Shown in pieces: positions 35,601 through 46,924 of a DNA stretch of 64,000 nt (its first letter is position 1; every line of letters starts with the position of its first letter). The stretch covers positions 3,854,501 through 3,918,500 of the forward strand of contig JBBPUQ010000008.1 of assembly GCA_038501195.1 (NCBI GenBank), read 5' to 3'. The stretch comes from Nemania diffusa. Taxonomy: Eukaryota > Ascomycota > Sordariomycetes > Xylariales > Xylariaceae. Both the position numbers and the translations under genes were made by a program. The notes beneath the pieces were generated by a model. That model was not told the origin of the DNA. It did no database searches and saw only the letters and a program-made list of their open reading frames with translations.

Positions 35601-37668
35601 GGTAAGAGAAGCACCCTTCATCTTTTTCAACTGCACCCAGCTCTCATTGCCATTACGAATAAGAAGTTAACAAGGCAATAGTCGGTCCTTATTCATTCGG
35701 CTGCGGGCGGTGTTGGAATTGCTTGCATCGAATTAGCCTTACATAAGAAGGCAGAGGTTAGTCTTCAACTGGATCTAACTCTCTCGCTGTTATTAGCATA
35801 GGTTTGACTAAGCTATGAATCAACGTAGATCTTCGTCACGGTTGGTACCGATGAGAAACGCCAGTTCCTTAAGAGCAAGTATAACATCCCCGAAAACCGT
35901 ATGTTCTCTTCACGGACCGCGGAGTTTGCGACGGAGATTATGAAAGCTACAAAAGGCTATGGTATAAACGTCATTATTAATTCGCTAACTGGGGAGCTTC
36001 TTGACGCATCGTGGCGAATTATGGCTGACGGCGGAAACATGGTGGAGATCGGTAAACGGGATATTCTTGACAGAAATACCTTAGCAATGGAGCCGTTCAA
36101 CCGCAACTGCTCTTTCCGAGCCGTCGATATGTCTTATACAAAGCATATGAACGACCAATTGGTGGCAAGGTATGTCATATTAGACTGACAGTTCCCTTGC
36201 TGCGTTGTCGTTCTAATCGCACGTGACTAGTCTATTCGACGAGCTCTTCGTTTTGATTGACGCCGGTCATATTAAGCCAATTCATCCCATTACCACATAT
36301 GGTTTTGACAAGGTAGCCGATGCACTATCCTATATACGAAGTGGACGTCATATAGGAAAGATCGTGGTATCGAGCGGTGATATAAGGCAGGAAGATTTGC
36401 AGATATCTATTCGCCCAGAAGCCCGCAAGCTCCGGCTAGCTCCTAATGTCTCGTATCTGGTGATCGGAGGCTTGCGAGGTGCTTGTGGGACACTGGCGAT
36501 CCACCTGGCGCAGCACGGCGCTCGGAAGATCATCGTCAATAGTCGAAGGGGCATTAGCGATGTGGCTTCGGCGAGGATAGTTGCCAGCTGTAACGTATAC
36601 AAGTGTGAGGTTATTGAGGCCCGAGGCGATGTAAGTGATGTAGCCTTCGTGCGAGGGTTATTTGAATCCGCCAGTCCTAGAATCGCCGGGATTATACAGG
36701 GCGCCATGGTTCTAAAGGTAAGCTATACCAATTCCGTAACCGGAGAACCCGAATTTGGCATTTATTGACAATCGATTATTCAGGATAAACCACTAGAGAC
36801 GATGACGGTGGATGATTACCATGTAGCTGTGCACGCCAAGGTGGAGGGTACGAAGAATCTCCACCAAGTATCCGAAGAGATGAGAAGGCGGGACGAAAAC
36901 CAATCTCTTGACTTCTTCACCTTGCTTTCTAGCACCTCCGGTATTGTTGGCAACAAGGGCCAGGCGAACTACGCGGCAGCCAACGCGTTTCTCGATGCCT
37001 TTGCCAGCTACCGGCGATCGCTAGGGTTACGTGCCAACACAGTTGACCTTGGTGTAATCGAAGACGTTGGATTTCTAGCTGGTTCAACACTCCAGAGTCG
37101 CTTTGACACGCGTCTCTGGACGCCAATCAACGAGCGCATGCTACGCAAGATCCTGACTTACTCCATCTTGCAACAGGATGACGCGCCACTAAGCGTCGGC
37201 AGCCGCGCGCAGATGATCACGGGGATCAGTTACCCTCTGCCGACCGATGGCTTGGAGTCAGCCAGCGACCCGCGTTTCGCCTATCTATTTAACAATCGCG
37301 CAAGGGGAGACGATAGGACGAGCGAGCCGAGAGATGTCCGCTATGGCGACCACGCCGCTCAGGCAGTCCAGCGGTTCCGTCTCTTAGAGAAGTCGGGCGC
37401 CGACACGGCAAGCCTGATCGCTATATGCGTGGAGATAGTTTCCTCGCAGATCGTCAAGTACCTCCAGCTTGAGATGGATCCCGAGGCTGGTCGGCCTCTC
37501 ATGGCTTACGGGCTAGATTCGCTCTCGGCGGTCGAGCTGCGGAATTGGATTCGTGGCAAACTTGGGGCCGAGCTCACCACGCTCGACATCACCAGCGCTA
37601 GTTCACTTCTGGCGCTATGTGAGAAGGTGGTTCTAGCAAATAAGAAGCAGGCACTAGACAAGGTGTGA
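29638..37668 (+). CDS. Highly reducing type I polyketide synthase (KS-AT-DH-psiMT-ER-KR-ACP)
   Basis: The model is join(29638..30324,30393..30656,30710..30814,30872..30995,31064..31610,31717..32888,33011..35601,35682..35756,35829..36169,36231..36717,36784..37668), 2425 residues, open throughout. KS has Cys182 (DTACSGS), His319 (CHGTGT) and His359 (SNIGHSEP). AT has FTGQGAQ and Ser640 in GHSSG. DH has His964 in [14 protein letters not shown] and Asp1146 in LDGCLQ. The region about 1240-1400 resembles a C-methyltransferase, but motif I reads [13 protein letters not shown] instead of the glycine-rich SAM loop, so it is probably inactive. ER spans about 1700-2020 with HSAAGGVG at 1835-1842. KR has the nucleotide loop [10 protein letters not shown] near 2048 and Tyr2194 in [11 protein letters not shown] carries Ser2377 in GLDSLS. 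There is no thioesterase, reductase or condensation domain. It should build a fully reduced chain without C-methyl branches in the cytosol. Some introns use unusual GTAGGC and GTGCCT donors. Confidence 0.9.
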
Positions 37669-38175
37669 AAGTAGGTCGTGGCCATTCAGAGCAGTAGAGT
37701 GTTAAGTTTAAACTTCTAAGAGAGCTAGAACGTACGCTCAGGGACTAAGCCTAATCTAGATAGCCAAGTCTAGATTCCCCAGTTATTGATATCTTCATCT
37801 TTATCGCTACGACATGATTGGATAAACACCGCACTTGCCCCACTACCTCTTTCGATACCTTTATAGATTTTTATCGTGAGGTGCCTATCCGACAGTGCCC
37901 TGCAAACCGAGATTCGTTACATATGATAGCCACCACTACGTTCCCGGAGCACTCAGACCGTTCTTCCTCTTTACACAGCGTCTACTAGTCCATAAATTGA
38001 GCGATTCTAGTTTAATTGTGGGAGCTAACAGCTGTCTTATAAGAGAAGCTAAATTACAGATGTAGTAAGTTGAAAGGGGTAAACGCGTAGCCAAAAGTCT
38101 GATACTGTGCCCTTCTAGATCCGATCCTACCTCTACACAAGTTTGCATCAATTGGCCTCAGCTATTGTGGAAACC
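37669..38175. other. Convergent 3' spacer, no gene seen
   Basis: The 3' ends of the PKS and the FAD-linked oxidase face each other. Nothing coding-like is seen. Confidence 0.5.
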
Positions 38176-40012
38176 CTATACACGGCAAAGTCGCCCATCT
38201 CTAGCGACCTTCCAGTAAGCGTCGGCGCCGACGGATGTATGTTGCCAGAGGGTGAAGCCCGGGTCGTATTTACGTTTTATCTTCAGCAGTCTGTCGTAGT
38301 TGTCTCCAAAGTAGTCCTTTTTCCAATTAGGGTTGTCAAAGGTAGCCTCATTCACGTATGCTCCACCGCCTATTGTGATGGGACTAAAGAGCCCCTGCCA
38401 CTCGTTAGCCTGTCGTTGAATTGCACGTAGGTCTTCCGGCGCCGCTCCGGCACTGTAAACGATACCGATATTTAGCGTGTACAACGCGTCCCTCCAAGCA
38501 GGGAGTACGGAATTCCCCCCTGGAGTCTGATGTATGCGTTTCCAAGTCGCGTTGAACGTGTTTCCGCTAATGCGCGCCGATGGGAAATCTGTATTCTCTG
38601 CGATCTTACGAAAAGCACTAACAAGTCCCGGAAGTCTATCTCGGACAGTAGAACGCTGGATCAATCGGCCGCCGAGGGTGTTATTGGTCGAGTATATCTC
38701 GGGAGGAAATGTGTAGTGTTGGAAGTGAGTATAAAAGCTCGGGAAAATCGTTGTATTATACTGGGCTAAAGTCATGCCAAGATCTTTCATTTTTCGGATG
38801 AAAGGATTCAGTGCTGTTTCAATATCGGATTGGAGCCCCCCTGGCAAGGTTGCGACGTCGAGAGAAAAGCTTTGGTTATCCAAGCCCCAGGACATTGCAA
38901 AACCGGGAATCTGGTCTACGGCAAGGAGATTAGACTGGAATGCACCCACGGCAGCCCAGTACGCGGTAGGGTCGGTATTGGTGAACGATAGTGATGCACC
39001 AGCCGTTGGGCTGTCCTTGTGCGCCTTGGTTGTCAACGAAAGAACAACCGCGTAATTGCCGGCTCCGCTGCCGCTCAGGGCCCAGTACAAGTCAGAATTT
39101 TCGGTGGGCGATGCAATGAGATGGCGACCGTCGACGGTCATAACTTCGAACTCGAGAGCGTTGTCTGCGGCCAATCCGTAGCTCGCTGTCAGGGGCCCGT
39201 AACCGCCGCTTTGGACATAGCCGCCAGCTATTCCAACCGAAGGGCAATAACCTCCTGCAATACGAAGGCCACGGCTAGCTGCCGGGGCATAAACCTCGGA
39301 GAACTGGACGCCTGCGCCGAGCTTGACGGCAGGCCCCGTGTAATAAGAGCTGTTATAATCGAGAAAGGTTACATCCTTTAGTTTGTGAGTCCACAATACC
39401 AAAGACCCTTGGCCATTTGATCTTCCTGTATAGTCGTGCCCTGTATTTTTAATTGAGAGCCTAATGTTATTCTCCTGGGCGAATTTTAAGCCGGCTGCTG
39501 CAGTGGCTGCATTGTCGATCTCCAATGCGTAGACTGCCAAGTTACCCAGGGTACAGCTAAGGCTGGGGGCTGCAAAGGGGCTACAGGAGTCATTAAGCCA
39601 GTACGGGGACATAACACTTATGGGATCTTCATAACTAAAAGTTCATGATAAGTAAGCTTCGTGCCCCGGCCCAGGAAAAAAAAGAGGAGGGGTGATAGAG
39701 GGAGACTTCTAGAGTTACTAACTGTGTCTCGGGTATTGTCCAATTGTCCCGGATGCGGGTGCACACCTCGCTCCCAAAACTCGATATTGGTGAATAGCAA
39801 GGCTCTGCTAAGGGAGTTCCACGAATAAGCTTGCCTCCAGTTGTGTGATTGAGGTGGTTCCATTTATTATCCGAAGGCCACCCAGCATCCCCAGGTAAGT
39901 AGCGGCAAGTTGACTTGTCACGGCCATGTGGTGATGCTACGCACAAAGTTGACATAACCATGAATACCGCCCCCGCGTAAAGCCGGCTGACCTGATGTTC
40001 ATACATTGTCAT
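38176..40012 (-). CDS. FAD-linked oxidoreductase, berberine-bridge type (bicovalent FAD predicted)
   Basis: The model is complement(join(38176..39634,39723..40012)), 582 residues, with an 88-base intron (GTTAGT donor, TTTTAG acceptor). The N-terminus has a likely signal peptide (LYAGAVFMVMSTLCVASP), so the enzyme is probably secreted or vesicular. After the Cys-containing region STCRYLPGDAGWP comes the PCMH-type FAD domain. His163 in NTGHDYTGRS and Cys227 in GGYCPSVGIAGGY are 64 residues apart, the spacing of the two flavin-linking residues in berberine bridge enzyme. The FAD domain continues in YGLAADNALEFEVMT and the C-terminal BBE block YVNEATFDNPNWKKDYFG. Such enzymes oxidise alcohols or C-H bonds and often close rings in fungal pathways. 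It is divergent to the P450, suggesting joint control and joint tailoring of the polyketide. Confidence 0.9.
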
Positions 40013-40801
40013 TCAAGCACAAAGAGACAGATTTTGAACGAGTTACGCCCTCCCACTACCTGGAGTGCTAAATTTCTGAGACGTACAGTTCATATTTGAA
40101 TATCTACCGCACAGCCAATGCTAACTACCCCTATTCCGTATTTGATTATACGCAAAGGATTCAAAGCTACATCTTACCACTTCTCAATATACAATGCTCA
40201 GCTCATGGCGCCTACTCGGCTCTTCAGCATAAAAAAACTCAAATAGAGCACTACATGTGTAACATGTAGTCTCAGCTCCAGTGTATGCAAGCCTCAGTGA
40301 GCCTCGTTCCCGCCGCCGTAGAGTCACGTTAATACGCAACCAATCGGCGTCTGCAAGGTAGATCCGCCGGCAATGGCTCCATCCTTCATCGTGACGGTAA
40401 TGCCAGGACCTTTTCAACCCAATGGTTCCAATGCACAAACATATAGGGGCTTGCAGGATAGTATGTACCTTGGTAAGCTTATCGTAGCATTGCGTCTCTT
40501 GAGGTCCTGTCCCGAATGCTAAAAATATGATGGCTTGGAAGACAGTGTTATCTTAGCGTGATCTTATACAATTTCTTAATGTAACACTCACACGTCATAA
40601 TATTCTTTTATATGTCAGCTCAGATGCTAGGGTGACTATTGAAACACAAAATCTATACGAACGAACTCCTGACTACTTCTATTGCTGATAGTCCTAGTCG
40701 ACTGTATAATTAATTGAATGGAATCAGCACAGTAAACGTAGCATGAGGCATGAGCTCTCAGACCATTGTTAAGAAATACCTTCATTTCGTTCTCTTCGAG
40801 G
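40013..40801. promoter_or_regulatory. Divergent promoter region, FAD oxidase / P450
   Basis: Two tailoring genes start in opposite directions from this 789-base region. An imperfect tox-box-like word, ATCTACCGCA, lies at about 40101; one mismatch to the remembered ToxE site makes it weak evidence. Confidence 0.55.
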
Positions 40802-42841
40802 ATGTTACCCAATTTATTCAATATACAGGATTATGCTTGCGGCGGATCAAAGGAGCTGGGGTATGGGTATACGTTCCAAGTAGCAAGCTTGCTTCTAATA
40901 GCATTTTTCACCTGGGGTATTTGTATTGGAGTGTACCGAGGTATGGGTCGTTGTCGCCATGTAATAACTTTGTCCCTGATACCTGTGCCAAGCAACCTCT
41001 CACCCACTAGCCAAGATTCCCGGCCCAAGACTAGCTGGTGAGTTCAGGCAGGCCCTGCTTTAAGTGAAGGTAGATGGGGAAGAGAACTAGTATCTAACAA
41101 CAAGTAGCAATATCATATTGGTATGAGGTCTACTATGACGTGGTACTTGGCGGTCAATACTTCAAGCGGATAAGGGATATGCACAGGGAGTATGGTTCGA
41201 ATAACCGGCTTCTCCTAACATTGATCGCAAGCATCACTAACCAGTACAGGGCCGATTATACGTATCAACCCAGATGAGGTTCATTTCAACGACGCAGAAT
41301 TCATCAACAACATATTCCCTACCACTGGCAGGAAGACTGACAAGCCGCTTTGGGTGGGCCGGAGAAGTGGAAGTAGGCGACTTCTATTTCCTCGAGTCTG
41401 TTGGAAGATTAAACTAACCGTATGCTTCATTCCAGCCCCAGACTCGATCGTTGCTACGTTAAGCCATGAAAAACATCGCATGCGCCGGAACAGCGTCAGC
41501 ACGTTCTTCTCTGCGGCTAGTGTTAGAAGAGTGGAACCTATCATCAAAGAAAGATTGGAGAGAATGCTTGAGCGATGGGAGAAACTTGGCCGAGGTGGTG
41601 GAGCAGTCCTAAAAATGCTTATGGTTTTCCAAGCATACGCAAGCGATGTTGTCACTTCTTACGCTTTCGGTGACTCTTTCGGGTTTCTTGACGACGAAGA
41701 CTGGGGCGAGGAGTACTTTTCTTCGCAAGAGAAATACTTCAAACTAACCCATATCTTTGGGTCTTTCCCCATAGTTATGAGTCTTATTAACAATATGCCG
41801 TCATGGGTCATGGGAATATTCATTCCAAATCTGTCCGCAATGTCTGAAAAACAGGAGGTACGTACTAGATCACATAGCATGTTCTAATTTTGATATCTTC
41901 ATTCGCCAGCAGCTTGCTAACGATCCGAGACAGTGGAGGATCAATAAAGTTCGCCAAATTAGGGCCTCTCCAGATCCAAACGCCGTCAAAAGCACTATAT
42001 TTGAGGGCATATTGAGCAGTAGCCTTCCAGAAAATGAAAAGACAGACACAAGAATGGCGGATGACGCCCAACTTATTATCTTGGCTGGCGAGAGTACCAC
42101 GGGTAAGTGTGAGGTATCCGAGCAGTTATCATGCTTAGTTTGGAAACGAGCTGACGTTGTTCAATACAAGGCCACACCCTGAGCGCTATTTTATTCGAAC
42201 TCCTATCTCACCCAGACGTCTACAAGATAGCAAAAGATGAGATCACTTTAACCATGCCTGGGGAGGACGGAGTGGCCTCTCATGCCGATGTTCAGAATCT
42301 CCCGTATTTGAACGCTGTGATTAATGAAGGCCTACGGCTCCATCCAGGCGTTATTTCGCGCATGCCACGAATCTCCCCCGAAAAGGAAATTATATATCAT
42401 GACAAACAATGTGGCAAAACGTATGTCGTACCGGCAGGCACCGCAACAAGCATGACCACATTCGTCACGCATACACACGAAGAGATATTCGAGGAGCCCT
42501 TCAAGTTCAACCCACAGAGATGGATTGATGACCCAAAGCTCAGTCGAGCCACAATTGCATTCTCTCGCGGTTCGAGAAATTGCGTCGGGTAAGCAGCTCT
42601 CTTCAAACAGCTTACCTATCAACTGACTAGCTGAGATACTAGCGAGGCTATTGCTCGGTGTGAAATGAGCATGATGCTAGCTACCATCCTGAGGTACTAC
42701 GATATATATAATAGCCAGGCCGGACGCACGCTTGAGCTCTATTGCACAACTCGTGAACGAGACATCGACGCTAACAGTGAAATGATCATACCAATTCCCG
42801 CAAAGGGGAGTCACGGGCTGCGGGTTCGAGTCCGGTCGTAG
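40802..42841 (+). CDS. Cytochrome P450 monooxygenase, eight exons
   Basis: The model is join(40802..40940,40993..41037,41108..41194,41250..41372,41436..41857,41910..42102,42171..42588,42643..42841), 541 residues. The N-terminus holds one membrane anchor (ASLLLIAFFTWGICIGVYR) followed by the hinge HPLAKIPGPRLA. Then come SYWYEVYYDVVLGGQYFK, IRINPDEVHFND and GTPDSIVATLSHEKHRMRR, all typical of fungal microsomal P450s. The oxygen-binding I helix is AGESTTG at 331-337, the K helix ExxR is Glu389-Arg392 (EGLRLHP), and the heme loop FSRGSRNCVGEA has the ligand Cys474. All core motifs are intact. It should sit on the endoplasmic reticulum and hydroxylate or epoxidise the cluster product. The start at 40802 gives a short N-terminus; no better in-frame ATG was found. 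Several 3' splice sites are AAG. Confidence 0.9.
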
Positions 42842-43639
42842 AGAAGGATTCTCGTATCACCTATTGTGTTTTGGTCACGGATTAGGGCATGATTATACTT
42901 AGAGCATCCGAAAGAGCAACGCGGAGTTTTAAGCAGCTGCCACGTTATTTTTAACCAAAGTATTGCAATATTGGCATTCGTAACGAATATCAAATCCAGT
43001 ATGCATCATATATATTGGAAGTCAGGTAGCTTATCACAATTCCCTGGCATAACACACTATAGTAGGGGCTGTGACGGATTTAATTCTTGTAGCATATTTT
43101 ATAGTCACAGTATTTTGTACATTGCATAAATTGACCTTGGCGCTGAACTTCTGCTGTGGGCTTATTTGAGAGTCCCAAGACAGGCAGGTCATGAGAGGTG
43201 GCTATTGCTAAGTGAGCCCTTAATTGCCCGGATACCACCCTAGGATTACTTAGTCTGGGCGGGTGAGTCTGAAGGCTGAGACACCACTGCTGAATACTCC
43301 TCCCCTGCGATGAACCCCTACGAGAGAACGCTGATCAGCGACGTGCCATCATGCAGAACGACGTTGCAGTTGGGCAGCTTACTTTGTAGCTTATCGAATA
43401 TTCGCTGCGGTGTCCGAGAAGATACAGCTGGAATGATGGCCCCCTATGCATAGTATCCTAGCAAGTTCATTTTCTTAAAACTATTTCCTACGTTTAAATG
43501 TCGATAACTGATTCCCTTTGAACTAACACTAGCTGCATTCATGGAATTTTACTACGAAGATAACACAATTAACTAGCTCTAATCTTAATCAAACTATCGC
43601 CGTCTTTGATCACTTGCGCCCCAACCTCTCCCCAGTAGG
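42842..43639. other. Spacer with a coding-like relic on the minus strand
   Basis: This spacer separates the P450 from the rhodopsin-like gene and contains the relic listed at 43246-43443. The rest is AT-rich and empty. Confidence 0.45.
43246..43443 (-). pseudogene. Unassigned gene relic with in-frame TAG
   Basis: Read on the minus strand, this stretch gives protein-like sequence (GAIIPAVSSRTPQRIFDKLQ, then LPNCNVVLHDGTSLISVLS). A TAG at 43318-43320 interrupts it, and the same frame goes on with GFIAGEEYSAVVSQPSDSPA to a TAA. A TAG bounds it upstream. I do not recognise the family. It looks like the broken remains of a gene lying inside the cluster. Confidence 0.35.
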
Positions 43640-45151
43640 ATGGCTATAATCCCGCGTGCTCGGGACCCCAATGCCCCTCTCGTCCCGCCTCCGGCCGGTG
43701 TTGTGCCCAACTTCGTTAACCCACCCAACGGCAATGCGCTAATGAACGGCGTCGTTTCACTCAGCTTGTCCCTTACTGTCGTCTTTGTGATATTCTATAC
43801 CTATGGCAAAACAACACACAAACTTCATGTTGATGACTGTTAGCCCTATTCTCTATTCTGCGCGTGCTTGAGTATTAACGCTAACAGTTTGTGTGAAGAT
43901 CTCGCCATAATAGCTCTAGTATATCGCATCACGACGGGTTATTAGGCTCCAGTCTAGCTAATATAGTTTCTTTAGGGCGCCTTCATCGTCTGCCATATTT
44001 TTATCTACCGCATTACTGGTAGCACCGGCTACTTCGTTCACGGGTGGAACTTACAGGTTAAGGACCAGGCATGGCACTTCTTCGTGAGTCCGTCTAGCAT
44101 CGTGTATCGATAACTTCTAATGGAGTACCGAGGCTAGAATATCTTCATTACCACGACCATGTATAACGTCGCCGAGATATTTATAAAAGCTGCCATACTC
44201 TTACAATGGGCGCGGTTATTTGCCCCAGGAGAACGGAATCTGTTCTTCTGGCTGTGCTACTCCGTAGCGGTAATCAACGCCATATTCTATCTCGCTACAA
44301 TTCTCATCGACTTGCTGAGATGTCATCCGGTTCAATACCATTGGGACAAGACTATTCCCGGCGGTCACTGCGACAATGATGACCTTTTATCTCCGCTCTC
44401 CGCTGTCATCAACCTTGTCATCGACATTACTATACTCTTTATTCCGCAGAGAGTTATCTGGAAACTCAACTTGAACTCCAAAATGAAACTCGGAATTTCC
44501 GTTGTTTTCGTTGCGGGTATTCTGTGAGCTACGCGTTGCTTTCCCTTCGCCAAAGCTTCCTATCCCCAGTTCTCAACAGATGTTGTTCGAGTTAATGGCA
44601 GCTAATACTAGTATTCTAGCTGTATTGTCTTCGCGAGCGTTCGCCTGAGTTGGGCAATAAAGTTATTAAATGCTAAAGACTATGCATACGATGCGTCTTT
44701 TGAGGTCTTGTATGGCAGTCTCGAGATGACGTTTGCCTTTTTGACGTTTTCTCTTCCTGGTATCCCCAAGCCCTTTACTATGCTCGTGCACCAGACGAAG
44801 AGCTCGCTAGAACGAGTAGTACAATCATCATGGGGGTCGAAGGCGGGGTTATCACGTCTTTTCACCAATCGAAGCAGTTCGGAAGCTATTGCCTACTACG
44901 CCGACGCGGACGAACGACGTCTTATGCCGATGGCAAAGGCGAGCTCGGCGAAGAGTGCTTCTTCAGAGAAGCAGAATCTTCCGATGCCTATGAAAGACGT
45001 ATCTCAGGAAGCGCAAGACCAGGCAATCTTACGCACTACCACATACAAGGTGTCGGAGGGCTATGTTCCGGACGGCAACATCGACGTTAGGGGCGTCTTG
45101 CCTCGACATAACTCATGGGTACCCGTTTCTACAAAGCCTGAAGCACACTAG
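43640..45151 (+). CDS. Fungal rhodopsin-like integral membrane protein (PTH11-related family)
   Basis: The model is join(43640..43838,43899..43918,43976..44083,44138..44523,44620..45151), 414 residues. It includes a 20-base exon (YLAIIAL) that is needed to give the family phrase HVDDYLAIIAL. Helices follow in the order expected for the fungal rhodopsin domain: SLSLSLTVVFVIFYTYG, GAFIVCHIFIYRI, NIFITTTMYNVAEIFIKAAI, FFWLCYSVAVINAIFYLATI, SAVINLVIDITILFIPQRVI, GISVVFVAGILCIVFASVRL and a last span near LEMTFAFLTFSLPGIP. The extracellular loop has the usual Cys pair (LLRCHPVQYHWD and GGHCDND). The hydrophilic C-terminal tail of about 130 residues is cytosolic. Family members are plasma-membrane sensors or of unknown role; one inside a PKS cluster could sense or bind the product. 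No retinal-binding lysine could be assigned. Confidence 0.85.
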
Positions 45152-46924
45152 TCAAGCACGAGAAGTGGCTATGAGCTGGTATAATCCCAGGAGGGGGCTT
45201 GTTTTTCATTATGCTGGATTTTGATCTCGACTTCGGCTATCATATCAAAACATTCGCAGTCTTTTTACGTTCGTTTTACTTGAGTACTATCCGATATTAG
45301 TATAACTAGGTAGTGCCTATCTTTCATCTGAGGTAGTCTATCTAGTATACTAAATCGCGTCTTCAGTTTGACACTATTAGAATAGCGTATTTAGGTTATC
45401 AAATTGTTGTAACACCGTTGTATATTATACTGTTTCTTATAATATAACAGCCTACACATTGGAAAGGTTAGAATTAGTGTGTTTTAGCTAAGCAATGTTG
45501 GAATAAGCTACCCAATGTAAAAAGGCTGCAACACCTATACTAAAAACCACCGTTAGAACGTCGAGATTATATATAGATTGTATACAGCTACTATTAACGT
45601 ACAATTCCAAACCTTATACTTGGTGCTAAACGAAGCTCCTAATGGGTTCCTCGACTTAGACCTGAACCGGTCACCTTTCCTACGCATAGCAACATTAAAT
45701 CCCACCTTGTCTGAGCATTAAGTATGCAAAGCTTATGCGAGTATTGAGTAAGTATAAAATATAGTTTCTATTGCGTTGCCATAAGCCGATATTCGCAAGG
45801 TAAAACGGAACGTGTGGCTAGCACACGCTATACGTCACAATAGCGCTTTTCTTGCTTCAGTAATCTTGAAATCAAAACAACAAGGATAACTTAATGTAGA
45901 AAACCTGGTTTGCTCAGCTAACTTTGGCAGCTCGCAGAGGGAACTGCCAAGAGTAAATAGAAGATTTTAATGCAGCTGTGCCAGTCTACCCCTGATCAAT
46001 AAACTCCCCTACTCCCTAAGTGCTGGTTTACCTGCACCGTTACAATGGTGCTGCGACCACTATTATAGTCTACAATAAATAGCTTACCACCCTGCGCACG
46101 AACTTTATGCCGATATCAGAAGTTCGTGTGCGTAAGACTTTAGCGCAAGATTGTATGCTGGGTTCCTGCCGGGTAATGTCCGCGAATCGCTAGGCCCGGG
46201 GCGGGCCGCTTGGTCCTTGCGATGAGGTTATGTCACCCCTGCTAACCCGTGCATACTGCGGAGTATGGTTCTTTTTACTTCCCCATGCATGAATCTCTCG
46301 TGTTAGCAGGGGTGACATAACCTCGCCTTGTCCATACTGCACAGTGTAGGTAGACTCCCTTGTGGTTATTTACTTGAGGGTAACCCCTTACCTACAGAGT
46401 GAGTTGAGGGGTATGCGCTTTGCCCCTATTCCGGAAGGAGAGCGTTGTTGGCTCACGAAGCTCGCTACTTTTGTAGCGTATGTGGCATACCTCAGGCAGC
46501 CTATGCCTCGCCCAATGGTGGTGTAATACTACGTTATTATCATCTAGATATCTTGGCTTTATGCATCAGAGAAAGCTGAGCTGCTATTATTATTATCGGC
46601 CATAGGGGTTAGGGATGATATATCTGATCTCAGTAATAAAGCGGCAGGTGACGGCCCATGTCTCACAACGCCACGCTCAGCTATCAAAGAACCCTTTCCT
46701 GCTGGATACGTGTCAGCTTAGCCTGCCGATTACCACCTTGGGTTGGATGTCAGCTTAGCCTGTCATCTTAGTCTTGTGCAACACATTGACTAACGCCGAA
46801 GCTCGAAAATACGCAAGGGATTAGGATCAACCACTAAGGTCTAGAATAATTCTTGAAATTCGATTGTTGAACACCGTTACCAGTTCTTGTTCACCAAGCC
46901 AATGCTCTTATCCTATTCCTCAGC
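45152..46924. other. 1.8-kb AT-rich spacer with hairpin element
   Basis: No gene is supported. The spacer holds the inverted-repeat element at 46224-46324 and a short direct repeat GTCAGCTTAGCCTG at about 46708 and 46749. It should also carry the SDR promoter. Confidence 0.5.
46224..46324. repeat. 101-bp element bounded by perfect 23-bp inverted repeats
   Basis: The left arm (46224-46246) and right arm (46302-46324) are exact reverse complements over 23 bases; both contain the core TTATGTCACCCCTGCTAAC. A 55-base spacer with an inner CATGCATG lies between them. It is either a miniature inverted-repeat transposable element or a very stable hairpin. No clear target-site duplication is seen next to the arms. 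Confidence 0.85.

Noticed and set aside
42806..42841. tRNA-like T-loop (GGGTTCGAGTCC)
   Set aside because: It is the 3' end of the P450 coding sequence; no acceptor stem or anticodon arm can be formed around it.
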